Shown here piece by piece: positions 39,438 to 40,927 of a DNA stretch of 40,927 nucleotides. The DNA comes from an uncultured Lachnospiraceae bacterium (GTDB lineage: Bacteria > Bacillota > Clostridia > Lachnospirales > Lachnospiraceae), in the NCBI GenBank assembly GCA_949738465.1, contig CATJBQ010000072.1:1-40927 (forward strand), written 5' to 3'. The translations under genes and the position numbers were made by a program. The notes below the pieces were generated by a model. It searched no databases. It was not told the origin of the DNA and was given only the letters and a program-made list of their open reading frames with translations. The stretch's first letter is position 1. The number at the start of each line of letters is the position of its first letter.

Positions 39438-40424
39438 ATGGCAAAAATTCTTGGTGTTTCATTGGGAACCAGAAACGGAAGCAATGATGCAATGTGTAAG
39501 GAGGCGCTGATCGCAGCCCAGGAGGCAGGGGCGGAGGTTTCCTTTGTCCATCTGATGGACTGGAAGATCGAGCACTGCAGCGGGTGTGTGGCATGTTCCC
39601 GCAGCCTGGTGATGGGCAAGGGCAATGTCTGTACCAGAAAGGATGAGTTTGATGATTTCCGCGACCTGGTTCTGGATGCGGATGGCATTCTGTTTGTGGA
39701 TCCCATCTTTGAGTGCGGCGCCAGCGGACTGGCCCACACCATCATGGACCGTTTTGGACCGCGTCTGGACCGTGCCATGAACATGGTGGCCCATCAGATC
39801 GCAGAGCATGACCCCAATGCCAAGGACGTGGATCCCAGGCTTCTGGATACCAGATGCGTTTCCTTTATCGGCATCGGCGGCTCCGACTGGGCGACGGCCA
39901 TTGAGTATGACAATTCCATCCTGGCATTGAGCGGCGGCTGGCCCATCATCAACAACGAGAAGTTTGCATGGTCCAAGAATATCATCATGGAGGACGAGAA
40001 GGTGGAGCGCTGCCGGCAGGTAGGGCGCAACCTGGCCCTGGCCGCTGAGGAGTTCAAGAGCCATAAGGACGATGAGAGCTACAAGAAGAAGCTGTGGAAG
40101 GGCGACAAGGGCGTATGCCCCCACTGCCATGGCAAGAACTTCTATTTTCCGGAGCAGCCCAGCGACGTGCAGGCCATCTGCATGACCTGTGGCCTGGAGG
40201 GCGTTATCGAGATCGTAGACGGCAAGGTAAGCTTCTCCTTCCCGGCAGAGAACGAGGGACACGCACACGATATGCTTCAGGGCAAGTTCGGCCACGCCGA
40301 CGACATCAAGGAGAACGAGGGCAAGGCTATTGCCAACAGAAGCACCGAGAAGTATAAGGCCAGCGCGGAGCGCATCAAGAGCTTTAATATTCCGGAGATT
40401 CTTCCGCCTCATAAGAGAGGATAA
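39438..40424 (+). CDS. Iron-sulfur flavoprotein/NADPH-dependent FMN reductase with zinc ribbon
   Basis: A 328-residue redox protein. Residues 1-200 form the flavodoxin-like FMN reductase fold (ILGVSLGTRNGSNDAMCKE binding loop). Inside it is CSGCVACSRSLVMGKGNVC (Cys47, Cys50, Cys53, Cys65), a CX2CX2CX11C cluster like the iron-sulfur site of archaeal and clostridial iron-sulfur flavoproteins. Residues 227-251 add a second Cys set, CPHCHG and CMTCG, that looks like a zinc ribbon or rubredoxin-like metal site. The C-terminus is charged. It would reduce an electron acceptor or an organic substrate using NAD(P)H; the substrate is unknown. A near-consensus promoter and strong ribosome binding site suggest abundance, and gene codons are strongly biased. 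A terminator follows. Confidence 0.78.
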   Translation: MAKILGVSLGTRNGSNDAMCKEALIAAQEAGAEVSFVHLMDWKIEHCSGCVACSRSLVMGKGNVCTRKDEFDDFRDLVLDADGILFVDPIFECGASGLAHTIMDRFGPRLDRAMNMVAHQIAEHDPNAKDVDPRLLDTRCVSFIGIGGSDWATAIEYDNSILALSGGWPIINNEKFAWSKNIIMEDEKVERCRQVGRNLALAAEEFKSHKDDESYKKKLWKGDKGVCPHCHGKNFYFPEQPSDVQAICMTCGLEGVIEIVDGKVSFSFPAENEGHAHDMLQGKFGHADDIKENEGKAIANRSTEKYKASAERIKSFNIPEILPPHKRG

Positions 40425-40430
40425 GAAAAA

Positions 40431-40472
40431 GAAGGAACCGGCACAGGAGAGTTTGTGCCGGTTTCTTCTTTT
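40431..40472. terminator. Bidirectional intrinsic terminator
   Basis: GAA(G)GAAACCGGCACA-type arm at 40431-40445 pairs with TGTGCCGGTTTCTTC at 40454-40468, followed by TTTTTT. The opposite side is A-rich, so it serves both the flavoprotein gene and the converging broken gene. Confidence 0.9.
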
Positions 40473-40482
40473 TTATTTCTTT

Positions 40483-40927
40483 CTATTTTACAAGGTCATA
40501 GGCGTTCACATCGCCAAACACGCTTTCCCAGGAGCTGCGTACGTCATGGTTCAGGTTCAGGAAGTGGCATGCGTTGAAGCAGTTGTCAAAATCTACGGGA
40601 TCCAGCGCGATGGAGCGGGCGCCCGTGCTGATCAGATAGCTCAGCTCATCCGGATTTCTGGGAGCGCAGGCCATGATACGCGCGTCGCAGCCGGATACCT
40701 CAAGGAATTTTGTCAGCGCAGAGTAGACCATTTTCGCGTCAACGCCGCTGTAAAGGCCATGCGCATCCGCACCGCCCATCTGCATAAAGCATTAGAAGAC
40801 CGCGATATATTTCACGCCGGCCTGCAGGGCGCAGATGCCCTGGAGTGTGGACATGACCTGGGTGGCGCAGATGTCTACCGTATTGGACAGCTCCTGCATT
40901 GCCCGGATGCTGCCGGAGGTGGAAGGG
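40483..40927 (-). pseudogene. Transaldolase-like gene, partial, interrupted by an in-frame stop
   Basis: The gene enters from the right edge, so its 5' end is not seen. In one continuous minus-strand frame the visible part reads PSTSGSIRAMQEL, then DICATQVMSTLQGICALQAG, then VKYIAVF. A TAA at 40792-40794 follows, and after it the same frame resumes CFMQMGGADAHGLYSG, CDARIMACAPRNPDELSYLI and finally VNAYDLVK. The pattern resembles the fructose-6-phosphate aldolase/transaldolase family, where a Lys-rich catalytic strand is followed by an 'alf..vQ.l.aaeaGa.yispf' stretch. One codon therefore separates two otherwise coding-quality parts. It is either a true nonsense mutation or a sequencing error. 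A second ATG at 40785 could start a 100-residue truncated protein, but it has no ribosome binding site. Confidence 0.6.

Overview
The window looks like chromosomal DNA from a spore-forming, anaerobic, gut-type Clostridia bacterium, most likely Lachnospiraceae. This rests on the gene content (rel, glyoxalase-like hydrolase and hemZ in a row; a PdaA-type spore-cortex deacetylase; YtaF; L,D-transpeptidase; DUF1002; a QueL/YhhQ queuosine-salvage pair), strong AGGAGG ribosome binding sites and GC-rich codon use. No rRNA, tRNA, CRISPR array, insertion sequence or phage gene was seen. Most genes are housekeeping or envelope genes, with a few accessory islands.

Layout. 1-3714: 3' part of the (p)ppGpp synthetase/hydrolase gene, a metallo-beta-lactamase-fold hydrolase and hemZ. 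3715-4552: an AT-rich stretch with no recognised gene, holding a candidate promoter-to-terminator small RNA unit. 4553-5419: polysaccharide deacetylase. 5529-10844: a likely aromatic-compound island, with an amidohydrolase of the decarboxylase type, an OFA-like MFS transporter and a 64-codon internally deleted amidohydrolase remnant on the minus strand, a divergent LysR regulator, then truA and a DAPG/phloretin-hydrolase-like gene. 10915-13902: TetR regulator plus flavodoxin, and an ECF S component plus class V aminotransferase.

13921-16990: an ABC exporter (minus) and a LytTR/DUF3021 pair (plus), separated by a 366-bp element with arms of about 105 bp that form a long imperfect palindrome. 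17023-19261: a MerR regulator divergent from a MATE exporter, with a textbook 19-bp-spacer MerR promoter. 19411-23451: a small ORF, a KdgK-type sugar kinase, a PAP2 phosphatase and an L,D-transpeptidase. 23506-28116: an AraC/PocR regulator divergent from two aminotransferases (the second hisC) and a DUF368 polyprenyl-phosphate transporter.

28131-36718: an NrnA-like DHH phosphoesterase, a RecJ-like nuclease, a soluble chemoreceptor-like protein, a monoglyceride-lipase-like hydrolase, a secreted DUF1002 protein with an in-frame tandem repeat, an amidase and a HEAT-methyltransferase fusion. 36809-39185: YtaF, then a preQ1-I riboswitch with terminator controlling queL and yhhQ. 39438-40927: an iron-sulfur flavoprotein with a zinc ribbon and, at the right edge, a transaldolase-like gene broken by an in-frame stop.

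The most notable items are the riboswitch-controlled queuine-salvage operon, the palindromic element between the ABC exporter and the LytTR pair, the possible polyphenol/aromatic island with its collapsed amidohydrolase, and a family of short hairpin repeats (four copies) that carry or precede ribosome binding sites. All functions are read from motifs by eye; no database search was possible.
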